Below, one piece after another: positions 10,464-23,554 of a stretch of 64,000 bases of DNA. The stretch is taken from the NCBI GenBank assembly GCA_019722365.1, contig JADFUC010002380.1, positions 1 through 64,000 on the forward strand, in the 5' to 3' direction. Origin of the DNA: Lithospermum erythrorhizon (lineage: Eukaryota > Streptophyta > Magnoliopsida > Boraginales > Boraginaceae). The notes beneath the pieces were generated by a model that did no database searches, was not told the origin of the DNA, and saw nothing but the letters and a program-made list of their open reading frames with translations. Position 1 is the stretch's first letter; every line of letters starts with the position of its first letter. Both the position numbers and the translations under genes were made by a program.

Positions 10464-11744
10464 TCAGTCATCGTCTTCATCCTCCTGAAAACGAAAACAC
10501 AAAATCGCGGGATTAAAATTATGAACTTAACGTCAGTTGATCACATTATAGATGAATCAAACGGTTTCATTTAACATTCAACCCACCTCGTCACTCCCTT
10601 CCTCATCATCATCGTCATCATCATGAACCTCGGATTTTGACTTATCGGACTCCTCTTCAGCTTCACCAGCCTATAGGATCGATCACAATTACTATCATAC
10701 ACAAACTTAATGGAAGTTATAATTTATATGAACAGAAACATTATACAATCGTCTTCAATATTAACATACATACCTGTTTCTTATTGTAAGCTTTAATTGT
10801 CTTCTCATAATCAGCCTTTCTCTTATCTGCCTTAGCTATGTAAGGTGCCTTTTCCTATAACAAATGACATTATATAAATCAATAAACTATAATGAATAAA
10901 AAACTATATCCATATCAAATTATTGTTAAATATGATTTTCGATTATCATAATTAACAAACATTACGATCTTAACTACGAACATATACAAAAATGTTTAGA
11001 TTCAAAGTTTATAAACTCAATCATCAAAATCGAAAATATTTATGATATATAATACTTACAGAATCAGTCAACGATTTCCACCTCTCACCACCAGCTTTAC
11101 CAACCTATAATTAATTCAATATAAAATGTCGAATTCAGATTAGTTAATTCATAAATAACAAAATCCAAAAATCATGGAAAATAAATTAAGGATTAAAAAA
11201 CTCACAGCTGAGACTGCTTTATTGTTGGGATGTTTAGCTTTATACTCCTGCCTAAAATCCTCCCTAAATTCACAACAAAAAGCAAATCGAGCTAGCCTCT
11301 TAGATCTAAGAAAGTCTGGATCCTTCTTTACACTTTTTTGTATGACATCCCTTAAGAACACGTGTCATAACATTAATAGAATATCACATAAAGTGTAACA
11401 AACGATTTTTTCCCGATGTAAAAACAAAATTGGGAAAAAGTAAAAATAAATATTGACATACATGAAAACGAAGAAGGCACTAGGAGGTCTCTTAGGCTTA
11501 TTAGGATCCTTCACAGCTTTCGCTTTTTTCGCTGGCTTACTCTTCACAGAAAGCCTATTCAAATTCACAATTTGTAAAAATCAAAAACCAAACTTAACAC
11601 AGCTACACAAATCAATAAAAACCAAAAACAATAAACTAAATTTCCAAATTACATAACAAAAAAATTAATCAGATCTCAAATATATCCACAAACTCACTTT
11701 GAATCGTTTCCACGTGCACTCGCCTTCGATTTAGCTCCCTTCAT
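10464..11744 (-). CDS. High mobility group B (HMGB) chromatin protein
   Basis: Seven coding exons read on the minus strand: 11744-11698, 11554-11462, 11263-11206, 11104-11060, 10854-10774, 10670-10587, 10484-10464. All have GT-AG borders and consistent phase, giving 142 residues. A basic N-terminus (KSKPAKKAKAVKDPNKPKRP) leads into one HMG box: PPSAFFVFM, HPNNKAVSAVGKAGGERWKS, then SEKAPYIAKADKRKADYEK. An acidic tail of Asp/Glu follows, ending EEDEDDD. This is the layout of plant HMGB proteins, which bend DNA in chromatin without sequence specificity. Length and exon number look normal and no lesion was seen. The leader appears to contain an intron (donor GTATGT near 12033, acceptor CAG just before GTTTGAGCTATG). 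The protein would act in the nucleus, with some members also cytosolic. Confidence 0.93.
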
Positions 11745-12019
11745 AGCTCAAACCTGTATAAACAACATATAAACAGGTCAAAGTCAACGAAAATGGGTCA
11801 AAATACCCCAAAAAAAAGTCAATCACCCCCAAAAAAAGTCTACCATCCCTAAAAATCAGTATAAAATCGATGAGAAATGGTGTAAAATCGGAGAAAACCA
11901 GTGGGAAATTGTTGAAAAATATTGGAAAATGAATGAAAAGCGATTAAAATAAATGGAAAACCGGCGAAAATCGGTGTGAAAGCGGTAGAAATTGATGAGA
12001 AGCGGCGAAAATGAAAAAA

Positions 12020-12190
12020 GTGAGATAGACATACCTAATAATTAATGTAAGAAGAGAATTTGCGTAACGTAGCGTTGTGTAATGAAAAAATGAAAGAGAA
12101 GAGGTGGAGAATAAGAAGGGGTTTGTAAAGGGAGGAATAAGGAAATTTCGACAATTTTATTGAACATAGTCCATTTTCATGTCCGGGTTT
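12020..12190 (-). promoter_or_regulatory. Probable 5' leader exon and promoter edge of the HMGB gene
   Basis: On the minus strand a CT-rich stretch (CTCCACCTCTTCTCTTTC) ends in ATTATTAG followed by GTATGT, a good splice donor. The intron would end at the CAG a few bases before the HMGB ATG. A leader intron is common in plant HMGB genes. The transcription start is not fixed. Confidence 0.45.
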
Positions 12191-14429
12191 TAGGCGGGAT
12201 TTCAGGGGACTCATTTTACACAAACTGCACTATCATTGATTCTTACAGCTTCACTTCAGATTTCATTTAGTTTAGGTGTTTGTTTTGTGTTGAAACTTGG
12301 GCTGTTGTGTTGAGGGGATTTCAGATCATTAATGTTTTTGGTTGGTGTGGTGGAGGGGCAACTGCATGTGTAAAGTGTTCATATTGGGATATTATTGTGG
12401 GGTGTGAGGGTAGTTTGGTCATTGGGGTGTTTAGTGGGCTAGTTTCTTGTAAATCGGATGGATATCGATGCAGATGGGATGCGATGGGGTCAAATCTGAA
12501 ATAGCCACTGAAAATTAAAAAAGCCTGAGTGAAGTCACAAATCCTCAAAACATGCCAAAAATAAAAGATTCAACGTTCATTGATTCTCAATAGTCAATAC
12601 AAATCAGAACAAACAATAGGTAGGGAAGAGGGGTTTCACCAGGCTTTTCGTAGCAAAAATAACGATGGAAAAAAGGAGGGGGCTCGGGACCCCTCACCTC
12701 TAATATTTATGCAGTTATAAATGAAAATGAGGAGGTTACTACCTTATTATATATTGTTGGATCTTTAAGCGATTAAAGAGATCACTTGTCCGGGATCGAC
12801 GGATCTCAGATAAAACATCGGAACCGGTCCATTAGCAAAAGGACCCGATATCTTTGAGGCGGATCTCCACGGTTTCAGTTACGGCCCGATGCTGATCTGA
12901 TTCATCGCTTTATGATTTGCATGTTTTTTTTATCCGATAGAGTTTAGAAGATTGGGATGATGTCCGAATTCTAGACATGGCATGTCTTCATGTTTTTCTC
13001 GAGCGTCCACATTCTTTTTCAACGTTATTTTTTTTAGCATTTAAAGATGTTTTTATAGATCTTCTCCTCTAAAGAGATTAGTGGGATTGAACATATAACA
13101 TTTAAGTTGTGGGTATAGTCGTTTATGATTGAGTAGATCATTATCTTTAGTTATGATTATTATTTATAGGATATTATATGGATGAAATAGATTTGATAAA
13201 CTTATTGGTGATTATCGGACAAGTAAGTTAAGGGTTTTACTTAGGAGCTAAAGTTTGAAGTTTGAATCCTTTAAATTGGACTGACTAGGGTGTGGACATA
13301 GGTCCAAAGAGTAGGACATAAGACAGAGAGGTCCGACTTGGACTGATGTCTAAGTGTCTATTGTGCTTTCGACATCAAAACCTGGCATAAGCAGACAGTT
13401 CGTTAGGTTTTGCTCAACTGTTTAAAACGACATCAACCCACTTAGGACTTAGGAGGTTCTCTGTTTGGGCCAATGCTTGAGCGCGGTTCATTTTCGTCAA
13501 TGATAATTTATCGGATTTTTTATGTCCGTTAAAAATAGAAAACTTCCGTCAAGTAAATTTGGAAAGCAAATAGCGTTGAATAACGAATTTAAGTCGTCAT
13601 TATGAATTGCTAAATGCTATTTATAACTATGAAGAGGTTCACGTTGACTTTTATCTTTTGGAATAATAAGGACTACGGAATATGGAATCCGTTATGCATG
13701 ATGACTGGATGAGCATATAGCTAAAATTGACCCCAAAAAAAGACATATTTAGAAAAATAAAAAGAATGGAGAGGGACATATGTGTACTTGTATATCACGA
13801 CAAGGAGACGAATATGTCCATGCTAAGTCACTCTCCGAAGTCCCAAGTGCGAGTTACGTGAACCCTAAGCTTCTTCTATCTTGAAATGACCATTCTTTTA
13901 ATAACCACCCAAAAGAGATTATAAAAAATGAAAAGCATCAACTTCTCCTTCGATCAATCAAGCTTCATATTATCTTCAAAGGGAAAATAAACTATCACTC
14001 AAATAACTTACACCTCATTCTTGTCATATACAGCCTAATTTGTTCTAAATTTTTCTAAACAAATAATTTCATTGTTTTTCTTTTCATTCTGAAGAACAAT
14101 TCAATTTTTGTTTAACCAAATAAGATATTTGGTATTATTAATATAATTTGTTACAAATTATCTGAAATATAGAATTATAAATCACTTATTTTTATTTTTT
14201 TAGAGTTTTTTACACATCTAATACTTGTCATTTTAAAAACTCAAACTCCAATATGTAATTTTAATAATTGACCTTGTTAAACGTCGTTAATAAATCGTAA
14301 TCATCATCACGATTAAATTATCAAAACATCGCTAAAAAAAATAGACATATGTCTAAAAATAAATGTCAACTCCTATATTTAGACTTGTTAGAAAATTGCC
14401 ACCATTCATTAAATTCTAATAATTGGAAT
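12191..14429. other. Intergenic, probably old repeat debris
   Basis: No gene is supported. The part around 12650-13500 has a more even base composition than its surroundings and no usable frame, as expected of an old transposon. I could not match it to a family. Confidence 0.4.
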
Positions 14430-14521
14430 GTTGGAGAAAATTTGTAGTATAAATAGATGATGATGAGCTTTGGAGTTCGTTAAATGCAGTGAGCTTCTGA
14501 ATAGCGTAGATGCGTTTGTAG

Positions 14522-14724
14522 AGTAAGTTTGTTGCTTAGAAGTGTAGTGAGGAGGTTGATAAAATAAAATAGTGTCTTTTTAAAATAGAGTGTTATATTG
14601 CTATTATGAGTTGTTCTTCGAAATATATTTGAGATTATTATTGGCCCCAACATTATTCGAGAGGTTAATTTATAGTTGCGTATTTTATATATACCAATTA
14701 TATTTTAACCCGTCGATTATAAAC
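14522..14724 (+). repeat. 3' part of the left LTR of the first Copia element
   Basis: It aligns by eye with 16111-16294, with scattered indels. The degraded primer-binding site follows at about 14725-14737. Confidence 0.75.
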
Positions 14725-15784
14725 TAGATCCGAGCTTGATATTTGAGAGACCGGGATGAAAATAATTGCTCGTCCGGCATGGGCTTGAATCTGAAGTATT
14801 GTCGCATTTCTGAGGTTGGTAAATGACGTTAGCAGAGAGATATTAATTTACTAATCAATGAAGAAAATCTAGACAAATCACGTCCACAAACTGACCATGT
14901 CATTGAAGAGACCGCCCACCCAAGTAAAACGAGCAGAAAGAGGCGAGGGCCTTGATCAGGAGTCGATGAAGGGCGTGGTGGGAGGATTTGGCTATCAGAT
15001 CGAGGGAAGATTAGAGTTTCGATCAAGAGCCGAGGAGCTCAAAAGCAAATTAATGAAACTAAAATCGTCATGACTAAAGATCTTTAAAGTGGCGAATGCT
15101 TCTGGCCTTGGCAGAAAGTACGATATGCAAGAAATTGTTGGTTCAAGAAAGTCGAGAAGGAAATATTGCGACATTCTCACAGAATAGAGTCTAAGGAAGA
15201 GGATTGGGACTTGGTATAAAGCTCTTTTTCTTTATGGAGGAAACAAATGTTGTTGATTTGTAGTGAAAAGCCTTGTGGAAGAATTTGCACTCACGGCGGT
15301 TAGTGAATGGTCGATTGGTATGAGAATTATTAGTTATTGACTTGGGATGTTCCGATCATATATGGAGAGGATTCAAAATTCTTATTTCGATCAATGCGTT
15401 GAGTGATCTGTTGTTGTAACAACAAACCCAACATGTATATGCGATGCACATTGACAAAAGCAGAGGTACAGCGGTATGGTCTTGATCAGGATTCGACTCG
15501 AATGTCTATCGTATTTAAGGAATAAAGAACTTGTTATCGGTGTCGGTTGAACACTTAGAAACTATGTCATTTTTGTCCAAACGATGTAAAAGTGTATGAA
15601 AATTTGAAGGTGTACACCAATGATGGAAGGACGGAGAATGGAAGTTGTCTATGTGATGTCAGCCGAAACAACCTATGTTGACAAGGCCAGGAGAAGTGAT
15701 ACCGGTAATTTGTGGCATTAGTAGGATGTCAATTCTAATGAGTGAAGATCGTGATACGTAGTCGATGTTGAAGGACTTCGAAAC

Positions 15785-16036
15785 TTGGTCTGTAGTGACA
15801 TTGTATGTGCAAGATGTCAATATGATAAGGCTCATCAATTGCCTTACAAGGAGTCAAAGTTTATGGCTAAGGAGCCGTTGGAGTTGGTCCACTCAGATTT
15901 GCTCGGGAAGATCAAACAAACATCAACCTATGGTTATCAATACATGATAACATTTATTGATGACTACTCAAGGTTCGTGTGGGCGTATTTCTTGAAGGAC
16001 AAAAGCGAGGCTTTTGAAAAATTTAAGGAATTCTAA
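15785..16036 (+). pseudogene. Copia GAG-pre-integrase / integrase core fragment
   Basis: This 83-codon open stretch is the longest surviving piece of the element. It encodes the zinc-binding end of GAG-pre-integrase (C-x-x-C-Q-x-x-K-x-H-Q-L-P) and the first conserved integrase aspartates (HSDLLGK and [11 protein letters not shown]). It ends at KEF* just before the DNGGEY region, which survives out of frame near 16085. It is a fragment, not a functional protein. Confidence 0.9.
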
Positions 16037-16520
16037 GAGATGATAGAACTTGAGCTCGGGAAGAAAATCATATATCTTTAAATGCGATAATAGAGGAGAA
16101 TACACTTCTAAAGTAAGTTTCTTAAGTGTAGTGAGGAAGGTTGATAAAATAAAAGAATGTCTTGAAATAAAGTGTGATATTATATTGTGGAGTTACTAAA
16201 AATATATTTAATTATTATTATTGACTAACATTATTTAAGGTTAATTTATAATTATATATTTTATATATATCAATTATATTTTAACCATCGATTATCATCC
16301 TAAGTACTTTTGATCCTTGTGCATCTACATCATTATTGTTATAGTTAGAGTTGACATCTACTTAACCATCCAAATAAACCAATCATAACATAATACCGGA
16401 ACGATACATTTAATTTCAAGGAGTTTAAAAAGTCAGTTTCAGAACACATCTTTCAATTGTAATATTTTATGTTCCCGTTAAATAATTTTGTCATTAGTTC
16501 ACCAACGAAGAGTTCATACG

Positions 16521-17765
16521 TCTATCAGTTGTTATATATAAAACATGGATCGCGTGGTTAGTGTGCACGTCCATACATCTTTTTTTTAACTCGATAAATT
16601 AAAAACTGATTATTTAATAAATTCTTTAAAATAATATTTTTAGTAGGCTTGAGCTTCGGGCATAGGGTGCAGGATAATAATTCGTGATTTCTCTTTTTAT
16701 TCGATTATCGACACATGCTTGGATGGCGTCAATTGCACCGACGATTAAAATGCAGTTCTTGTTCATCTGGCGCTCGCGTACTACTTTATTTGGCTTTTTT
16801 TAAAACTCGATAAATTAATACTCGATTGTTAATAACATCTCCAAGATACCGAATCGAGATATGATGTTGAATTAATAATTAAATGTTTTTTGTTCCTTTT
16901 CATTTTTTAAATTATCAACTCTTGTAGAAGCTTCGTTAAATTAATATTAGATCTTTAATATTTGTCTCAAATAATATGTTTGGTTAGTCCACGACTCGGG
17001 ATAGAGGTCTTTGGTTATTTTTTTATTTGAGTCTAGGAGTAAAGTCGATTATTTAATAAACTCTAAGATAATATTTTAAGCGTTCTGACTCCAAGTTTGA
17101 TTGCTAAGTGTATCGTGCATTTTCGTTCATTTTTCTTATATATATATATATCCAATTATCAACTACCTTAAAAACTCGAGAAATTAGTGATTATTTAATA
17201 AATTATCTAAGATAATATTTTTTAAATTAATAATCGTCATTTTTATTTTATTTTGCAATTATCAACTCTGATAGAAACTTGAAATAAATTAATACTCGAT
17301 TATTAATAAACTCTCTAATATAATATTTTTGCCTTGGCCATTTCGAGGGGATAAGTCTTTAAATTAATAATTCGTGCTTTTTAGTTATTTTTTTTGCAAT
17401 TATCAGCTACAGTGAAGCGTTCGATTATTTAACATCTAGATAATATTTTGGTCGATTTGACTTCGAGATAGGAGTGCTATAACTAATAATCGTCTTTTTT
17501 TGTTCATTTTCATATATATATATATATATATTTCTTTCTATTTAATATCAGCTAACATTCGGCTTCGATATATTAATAGTTGATTATTTAATAAAGCTAC
17601 CAAGATAATACTTTGTCCGGTCTGCGACTGGAAGGACAAGGGTGCTAAATTAATAATGCATGCTTTTTAAGGTTTTTTTGTTGCAATTATCAACTATAGA
17701 AGATCTTCGATTATTTAATAAAAGCTCTTTAAAATCGTATTTTTGGTGGAATTAAAAGAGCTAGA
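16521..17765 (+). repeat. Degenerate ~130-bp tandem array with TATA-rich head (forward copy)
   Basis: The motif GATTATTTAATAA (or a close variant) recurs at about 16609, 17047, 17189, 17298, 17423, 17582 and 17709, spaced 109-159 bp from 17047 on. Between copies the same order of blocks returns: AAGATAATATTTTT, a GC-richer part with GACT/CGGGATAG, AAATTAATAATTCGTG, a T-run, CAATTATCAACTA, then CTCGATAAATTAATACTCG. The outer left end (16521-16590) has TCTATCAG, TATATATAAAA, CGCGTGGT, CCATACAT and a T-run. The same blocks form an array at 26.7-28.1 kb in reverse orientation. No protein is encoded. Confidence 0.8.
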
Positions 17766-20430
17766 ATATTGCTAAATTGTGAAAACATCTTTCTGATGTG
17801 CAATTCGATCTTTTGACATATTTTTTATTTATGATACATAAAAAGTTAGTCATTTCTGATAGATTAAATGTTTAGGTCGGTGTGAGTAAGCGACACTACT
17901 AACTAAAAAACATAAAATGAGAAACAACTCATGCCATCGCACTCACACCACTACACTTTGACTTCTTGTTAAGACACTATAATAAGAACAATTGAGGAAA
18001 ATATAAAAAGGATAAATATTTTAAAAATTGTGTAATCGAATTATATATAAAAAAGGTTAAATATATGTAATTTAACATATTTTTAACCTTAATTTGTACA
18101 ATACGTACTTCCTTTACACCCATCTAACCAAGCAAATGCCTAGTTTTGACATTTAGCTAACAAAATTCCATTTCTAATTACTTTAAGTCAAATTTAGACC
18201 ACCTAATATCAGCATATTCCAAGACGATTAATCTAGTTATTTTGTCCCCGATATTTCCTAACCAGGGGTCATCAATTATACACGAAATAAAATACTTCGT
18301 ATTGTTCTTCGGTAGTATCATGCCACGCATCGAAGCCAGTAAGCCACTATAAGATATTTCCGTGTGGATATACTAACGAACCAGCAGGTGCCATGGCCCC
18401 TCCTATATTTGTCCATCTAGGATTAGAACTTAGAAGCATACATGTTATTAGACTATCCGTACACACCAATAGATAATTCAAAACACAAAAAATTTATTAT
18501 TATATCAAATTATTATTTTCCCACATCATCAAATATATCCAATTACTTTTACATTTCAACAATAGATATTTCAAATAATAATTCAATTTTCTCTTTCTTT
18601 CATATCACTAGCAAATACCCCACCATCTATATTCATTATCTTTAATTTTATATTTGATATATGATTTAGCCATTTGATTATTATTTAAGCATCATATGAT
18701 AATTAATAATTCTTTTTAATAGTTAATTTTTTTTAAAAAATTTGATATGAAAATAAAACAAATTTAGTCTGAAAAATAAATAAATATGGTATAGTTTATT
18801 ATTTCATATTCATCAAATATAGACTAAAACTGGTAATTAAAATATTGGAGGAGTAAAATGTGTTCATTAACACATTAGGCGACATGGAACAAATTCAGCC
18901 GTTAAGATTTCATTCCATTTCAATTCAGTGCAAAGATTCAACATGGGATGGAGCAAGTCAGAATAATTGAAAAAACGCTTCTCACATGTTTCAACAGCTA
19001 CCTAATTATCTATTGCTGCAGCAACTTTTACGAAGCATTTTCATATGCAAATATTGATTGCTGTGAGGTCTTATCTCTATTTAACAAATTTTCAACTTTT
19101 TTAATGATTATAATTAATAAATTTTTATGATATTATATTATATACACATTTAATTTTAATCATCTCGACATAATAATATAGCATGTTGATAATAAATAAA
19201 TTTGAAATATGTTATGGAATATATTTTTAATAATGTTTTTCAGTATTATGAAATGCATATTTAAAAATAGTTTATGTTTAAATTTAAGAAGTCGATTTAT
19301 CAAAATTTAAAATTGAAATATTTTTTCATGATGAGGGGATGAGTATTATATATATAGATGTGATATGATTAGATGCGCATCCTGCTATCTATCTTAGCTT
19401 TGGGTATAGGAAAGACTTTTTGGCTGAGAGGCCTGAACTATTTTTTAATTTTTTATGTGATCGGCGTATTATTCTTTTTTATCGAGGGGTAAGTCTCTTT
19501 ATACGATGGCAGGCGATTCTTATCTTTATTTTTTTGTTGTTGTTTAGGTAGAACTCACAATTTTAGGTATAAATATTTGACTAAAATACATAGTAAATAA
19601 CTATATTATCTACATCATCATCAAATAATTATGTTATATATTCATGATATTTTATCTGTCTTCTTAAATTATGAATTTAAAGTATAGGGGTAAAATAAAT
19701 TCACTCCTTTCTTTTCTATATGCCACTGCAAATCAAAATACAAATCCACTGCTAAATCAAATCTTGCTTTCCACATCCAATTGTCTACCAAATCCAAGTT
19801 TAACATAAAATTAACCTACATTCTTCCTAAAAAATACTCCCATTAAGACAAATTAAAGGCAAGTTGACCCAGCTATTATTTATGAAAATATTATTAATTC
19901 AAATTATATTTTCATTAATAAACAGATATAAAATAAAGAAAAGAAGATTGAAATAATTCAAATACTGGGCAAAATCAAGCCAGTAGCGTAGGAAGTTTTG
20001 AAGAGATAAAAGCTCCTCAAAACATCTCCACATCCATTATACTCTACCAAGGCCAAGCTCGAATTAAGACTTCGATTTTTCGTCGAATGTTTCTTAGCGT
20101 TCAGCTTTTATACTCGGAAAATTTAAAATACATTTTATCGTAGTTGGTTTCACAGGTAATGCAGCACTCTTATGATGAATTGTACACGAGAATATCCTCA
20201 CTTTGACAAGTAAATTTAAAAAGTAAATAAATCAACGGTGTGTAATTTTCGTGGAAGAAAAAAGTGCAAAAACGTGAATAATTGAAGTTTGAGCACGAAA
20301 TACCCAATCAATCGTCTATGCCAGTAACTTTTTAAAAGAAGTAATAAGTTCAAATTCTCTAAAAAAATTATATACTGTTTAATTTGCGGGCGTGGTTTTC
20401 TACTTAAAAAATTATCTAGATAACAAAAAA
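17766..20430. other. AT-rich intergenic, no gene recognised
   Basis: No coding region is supported. A short imperfect hairpin (AAGGTTAAATATATG paired with CATATTTTTAACCTT) lies near 18046-18086. The rest holds only short random frames and AT-rich simple sequence. Confidence 0.5.
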
Positions 20431-20432
20431 TA

Positions 20433-20582
20433 CTACCTCCATCCCAAATTGACCTTTATTTTAAAGTTTTAAAAAATTGAGTGTTCGCATTACTTTATTT
20501 TCCCTCACAAATTGAACTAAAATACAAATGATTTTAAAATTTTTTTATTTAAGAAAATTAAATGCTTTTAAGATGGATGGAA
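20433..20582. mobile_element. Stowaway-like MITE (Tc1/Mariner type)
   Basis: About 150 bp begin CTACCTCCATCCCAAATT and end AAGATGGATGGAA, flanked by TA on both sides (20431-20432 and 20583-20584). The ends are imperfect inverted repeats and match the usual Stowaway ends (CTCCCTCCGTCCC... with a TA target duplication). The interior is AT-rich and non-coding. The exact ends may be off by a few bases. Confidence 0.65.
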
Positions 20583-20584
20583 TA

Positions 20585-21767
20585 ATTAAGTTCTCATAAA
20601 TTGGAGCATGAAACAGTGTCACTCTTAATGTTGTTGTCACCACTCACCGACACGAACCTATTAGAGTTTGTGCCTTGTACTTCTACTACTACTAATGTTG
20701 TTTCTTGCCTAAACATGTGTCGAAAAACGATAGAATCATCCCAGTCGTAAGCGATCAGGATCTATCCTAAAAGCAGCATAAAAGAAAGGAATAAATCGTA
20801 AGATATATCCATTGGTAGATAGTGCTTATATTGTCAATATGCCTATAAAACACACGTCCAATGTATGGATAATTGGATATAACCAGAGGTAGTAACTGCA
20901 TACCCAAATTTTGAATAGAAGTTGATCAAAGCCATGAGTTTCGCTATAACAGACGTAATCTGATTAAGTAAAGCAATATATCGAAATCTTATCTAAAATA
21001 ATTAATTTATAATAGATGTTTTATTTTTAGACAATTCTATATTAAATTTGATATTTGTCATAATATATTGATATAGCATGCGTGAAAATAGAAAATGAGA
21101 ATAATCCACAATGGAACTTATTAAAATGCCTTTTAAAAAGTGTCACTCGAGCGTTTTGAGTGGAAAAGAAACACAGCCAACTAATTAAACCGACGCCCAC
21201 ACCCCCAATTTTGACTATTTGATCCTTCGACCATTTAAAGGGCAAGTGTTGTCCCTGGACCATCATTTGCATGAAACATAAAATATGGAAGACACGTTGC
21301 ATGATAATTTGAAGAGAGAATACACAACTACTATTAACAATTTATAATTGTAGTATATTATACTTTTTATATTACCAGAGGTTTCTAAGCAAACACTTTG
21401 CTTTATGCCTAGCTAAAAATCACTAGCTTCAACCTTTTCCCCATTCTCGGTCAAAAGAAACAGGACACTCAAGTATATATATGTAAGAAAGAAAATAAAA
21501 AGAAAATAATAAAAAGAAAAGAAAAAATCAACAACTAAACCTAATAAGTACCTAACACTATATACAACATATTGCAATTTACAATCTAATTTACATGTCA
21601 CATATCTACCTTTGAAATTGTCATATTCTTCTCCACTTGTGTTCTATGTATCTATATTTTTCCATCTTTCTGTGATTCTGTCTAACAACTTCAATAACGG
21701 TGTAGCTTTCCTAATGTATATTTCATCCAGGGGGGGGCAGCATTATATTCTTTTTTTATGATAATTG
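20585..21767. other. Intergenic, includes the 3' flank of the PLATZ gene
   Basis: No independent gene is supported. The 21300-21767 part likely includes the 3' untranslated region and terminator of the minus-strand PLATZ gene, but I could not fix a poly(A) site. Confidence 0.4.
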
Positions 21768-23554
21768 CTAAAATGGAGCTCGATGAGGTATACCCTTCCT
21801 TTTACTCGAATTCATGTGATTGTATATTGGAGGAGTACCGGGAGACATAGTATTACCCTCATCTCCAGAGGTAGTATAACACGATTTTGGTGATCTCACA
21901 GTAACCACATCAATGGAGTCAGAGAAATATGGCTGCATATTCTCGAACTTCTTCCTGATCTTCCTAGGCATGGATGATTCATCAGAGTCAGATCCATTTA
22001 AGCCATGTTTCACCTTCGGAGTAAATGTGAGCTCATGATCACCGCTCCTCATCCGATTAAGCTATATATTCAAAACATGAGTGGGTTCAATTCATGATAA
22101 TTGTTAGAAACTAGCTAGGGAAAATAACATGGCATTGTAACATACTTCATATTCATTCAATTCTATTTTGTTCCATTCCATTACGCTCTCATCATCTGCT
22201 ACGATGAACTATTAATTAATTGAAAGTTTATGCATACCTTACAACCAAGAGAACAGAATCGGAATGTGTCCAGGAGGCTACGGCCACATATCTCACAAGT
22301 GTTAGTAACACCTTTTCCAGGCCTTGGTTGTGGCCGTTCATTAAGAAAAACAATTTTGGCACTGTTGATAATGTATGTCTGGATGCAATTGATGTCAATG
22401 TACCTCTGAATTTCACTGACCCTCACCACATTATGGTAAGAAGATCTCCTTATCTACATACATAAATATTATTTCAAAATCCAATTAGTCCCAAAATAGA
22501 AGTCCATATAAAAATAAATATATATGAAATGATTTTGAGTTTCACCTGAACAACTCGGTGGTCCTTGTGACGAACCAAACAATATGAGCAAAGAGCATCT
22601 CCCATACAATCCAAGCAATACATATTGCACTCGTTTTTACTTGCTTCTTCATGAACTGGGCACGGAATGAAGTAATCGGCTTTCAACATTGGGATCAACC
22701 ATGGCGGTCCCAAATCATCACTCACCATTGTAAAAATTGGATTTACCTGATAAAAACAGCAATTCAAATAAGTTGTAAACTAGTTGTACCATACATAAAC
22801 TACATTTCATTTGAAATTGAACTTTTTTGTAGTTAACATTAGTTCATCGATCAATTTAGTAGATGTGGATGGAATGGAATAAAATGTGCGATGATAAAGA
22901 GGTGGAATAATCAAGTAGTTTAGATGGAATAAAATGTGCAATAATGATAGACGTGGAATAATCAATTTTTACCATATAGATTAAACCAAATTAAGGCATC
23001 ACAATTGGAATGGAGATATTTTATGCAAATTAAAGTAGGACAAGCGAACATGGAAACTCAATATTCAATCGACTAGGGACACTGGGACAGGACATAATAA
23101 ATTATATGTGGACATGGAATTGTACCATAGAGTCCAACAGACATACACTACCTTTTAATAATAGAATAACAGTACAACTCAAAATCAATAAGAAAGAATC
23201 TATATATCAACTAGTTCGTTGTTTACTTTCATATTCCACAATAATAATAATCCCCCCCCTCCCCAAAATCTTTTTGTCTCTGGAAAATGGAATAAAATGT
23301 ATGTGTTATTTCCACATCTTTCTTCATAATCACTGAACCATTGTTTAAGAAATATAATTTGAACCACTTTGAATGGTAGCTTTCTAATTGATAGCATTCA
23401 TGTTCCAGTTATGCATCTATATTACTATTCTGCTCACATTAATTTTCATCAACATGCACTTCTACCAACTCAAACATTTACAAAAAGACATAGATAACCT
23501 TACCATGACTATCTTCTTCAAAGCACCAACAGGGATCTGTTGAACAATATCCAT
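21768..23554 (-). CDS. PLATZ-family zinc-binding transcription factor
   Basis: Four coding exons read on the minus strand: 23554-23504, 22746-22546, 22453-22238, 22061-21768. All have GT-AG borders in consistent phase, giving 253 residues, a normal length. Exon 1 encodes [17 protein letters not shown]. Exon 2 has [14 protein letters not shown] and the Cys/His cluster [19 protein letters not shown]...[15 protein letters not shown]. Exon 3 has [18 protein letters not shown], then the second metal cluster [20 protein letters not shown]. The C-terminal exon is Ser/Pro-rich with a basic patch (MPRKIRKK) and [13 protein letters not shown] at the end. PLATZ proteins are plant-specific nuclear A/T-rich-DNA binders, described mainly as repressors. 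The gene looks intact. It is the only gene between the two inverted repeat arrays. Confidence 0.93.
22868..22965. repeat. ~52-bp imperfect tandem repeat in PLATZ intron 1
   Basis: The block GATGGAATAAAATGTGC...GTGGAATAATCAA is present twice (about 22868-22913 and 22923-22965) with small differences. It lies within the first intron. Confidence 0.7.

Larger units (their letters stand above)
14430..16294 (+). mobile_element. Deleted and decayed Ty1/Copia retrotransposon
   Basis: A left LTR-like sequence (about 14430-14724; start TGTTGGAGAAAA, TATAAATAG inside) and the block at 16111-16294 share their last ~190 bp, including AGTGTAGTGAGGA, TTGATAAAATAAAA and CAATTATATTTTAACC. Directly after the left copy, TAGATCCGAGCTTG resembles the usual Copia primer-binding site TGGTATCAGAGC. 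The interior carries broken gag and pol pieces in order. First comes a degenerate zinc-knuckle region near 15095-15175 (...YARNCWFKKVE), then a GAG-pre-integrase region near 15650-15870 ([19 protein letters not shown]), then the start of the integrase core to about 16036 ([25 protein letters not shown]). The sequence jumps from the integrase straight to the right LTR, so reverse transcriptase and RNase H are deleted. Many frameshifts make it inactive. Confidence 0.85.

Noticed and set aside
12280..12548. Open frames on both strands upstream of the HMGB gene
   Set aside because: There is no resemblance to known proteins, biased composition, and opposite-strand frames of equal length, as expected by chance.
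14829..15180. Two minus-strand open frames
   Set aside because: They are antisense to the decayed gag region of the Copia element, where the plus strand carries a recognisable zinc-knuckle remnant.
16521..17765. CRISPR-like array
   Set aside because: Repeats are long, degenerate and separated by equally related sequence, not short identical repeats with unique spacers; the genome is a plant's.
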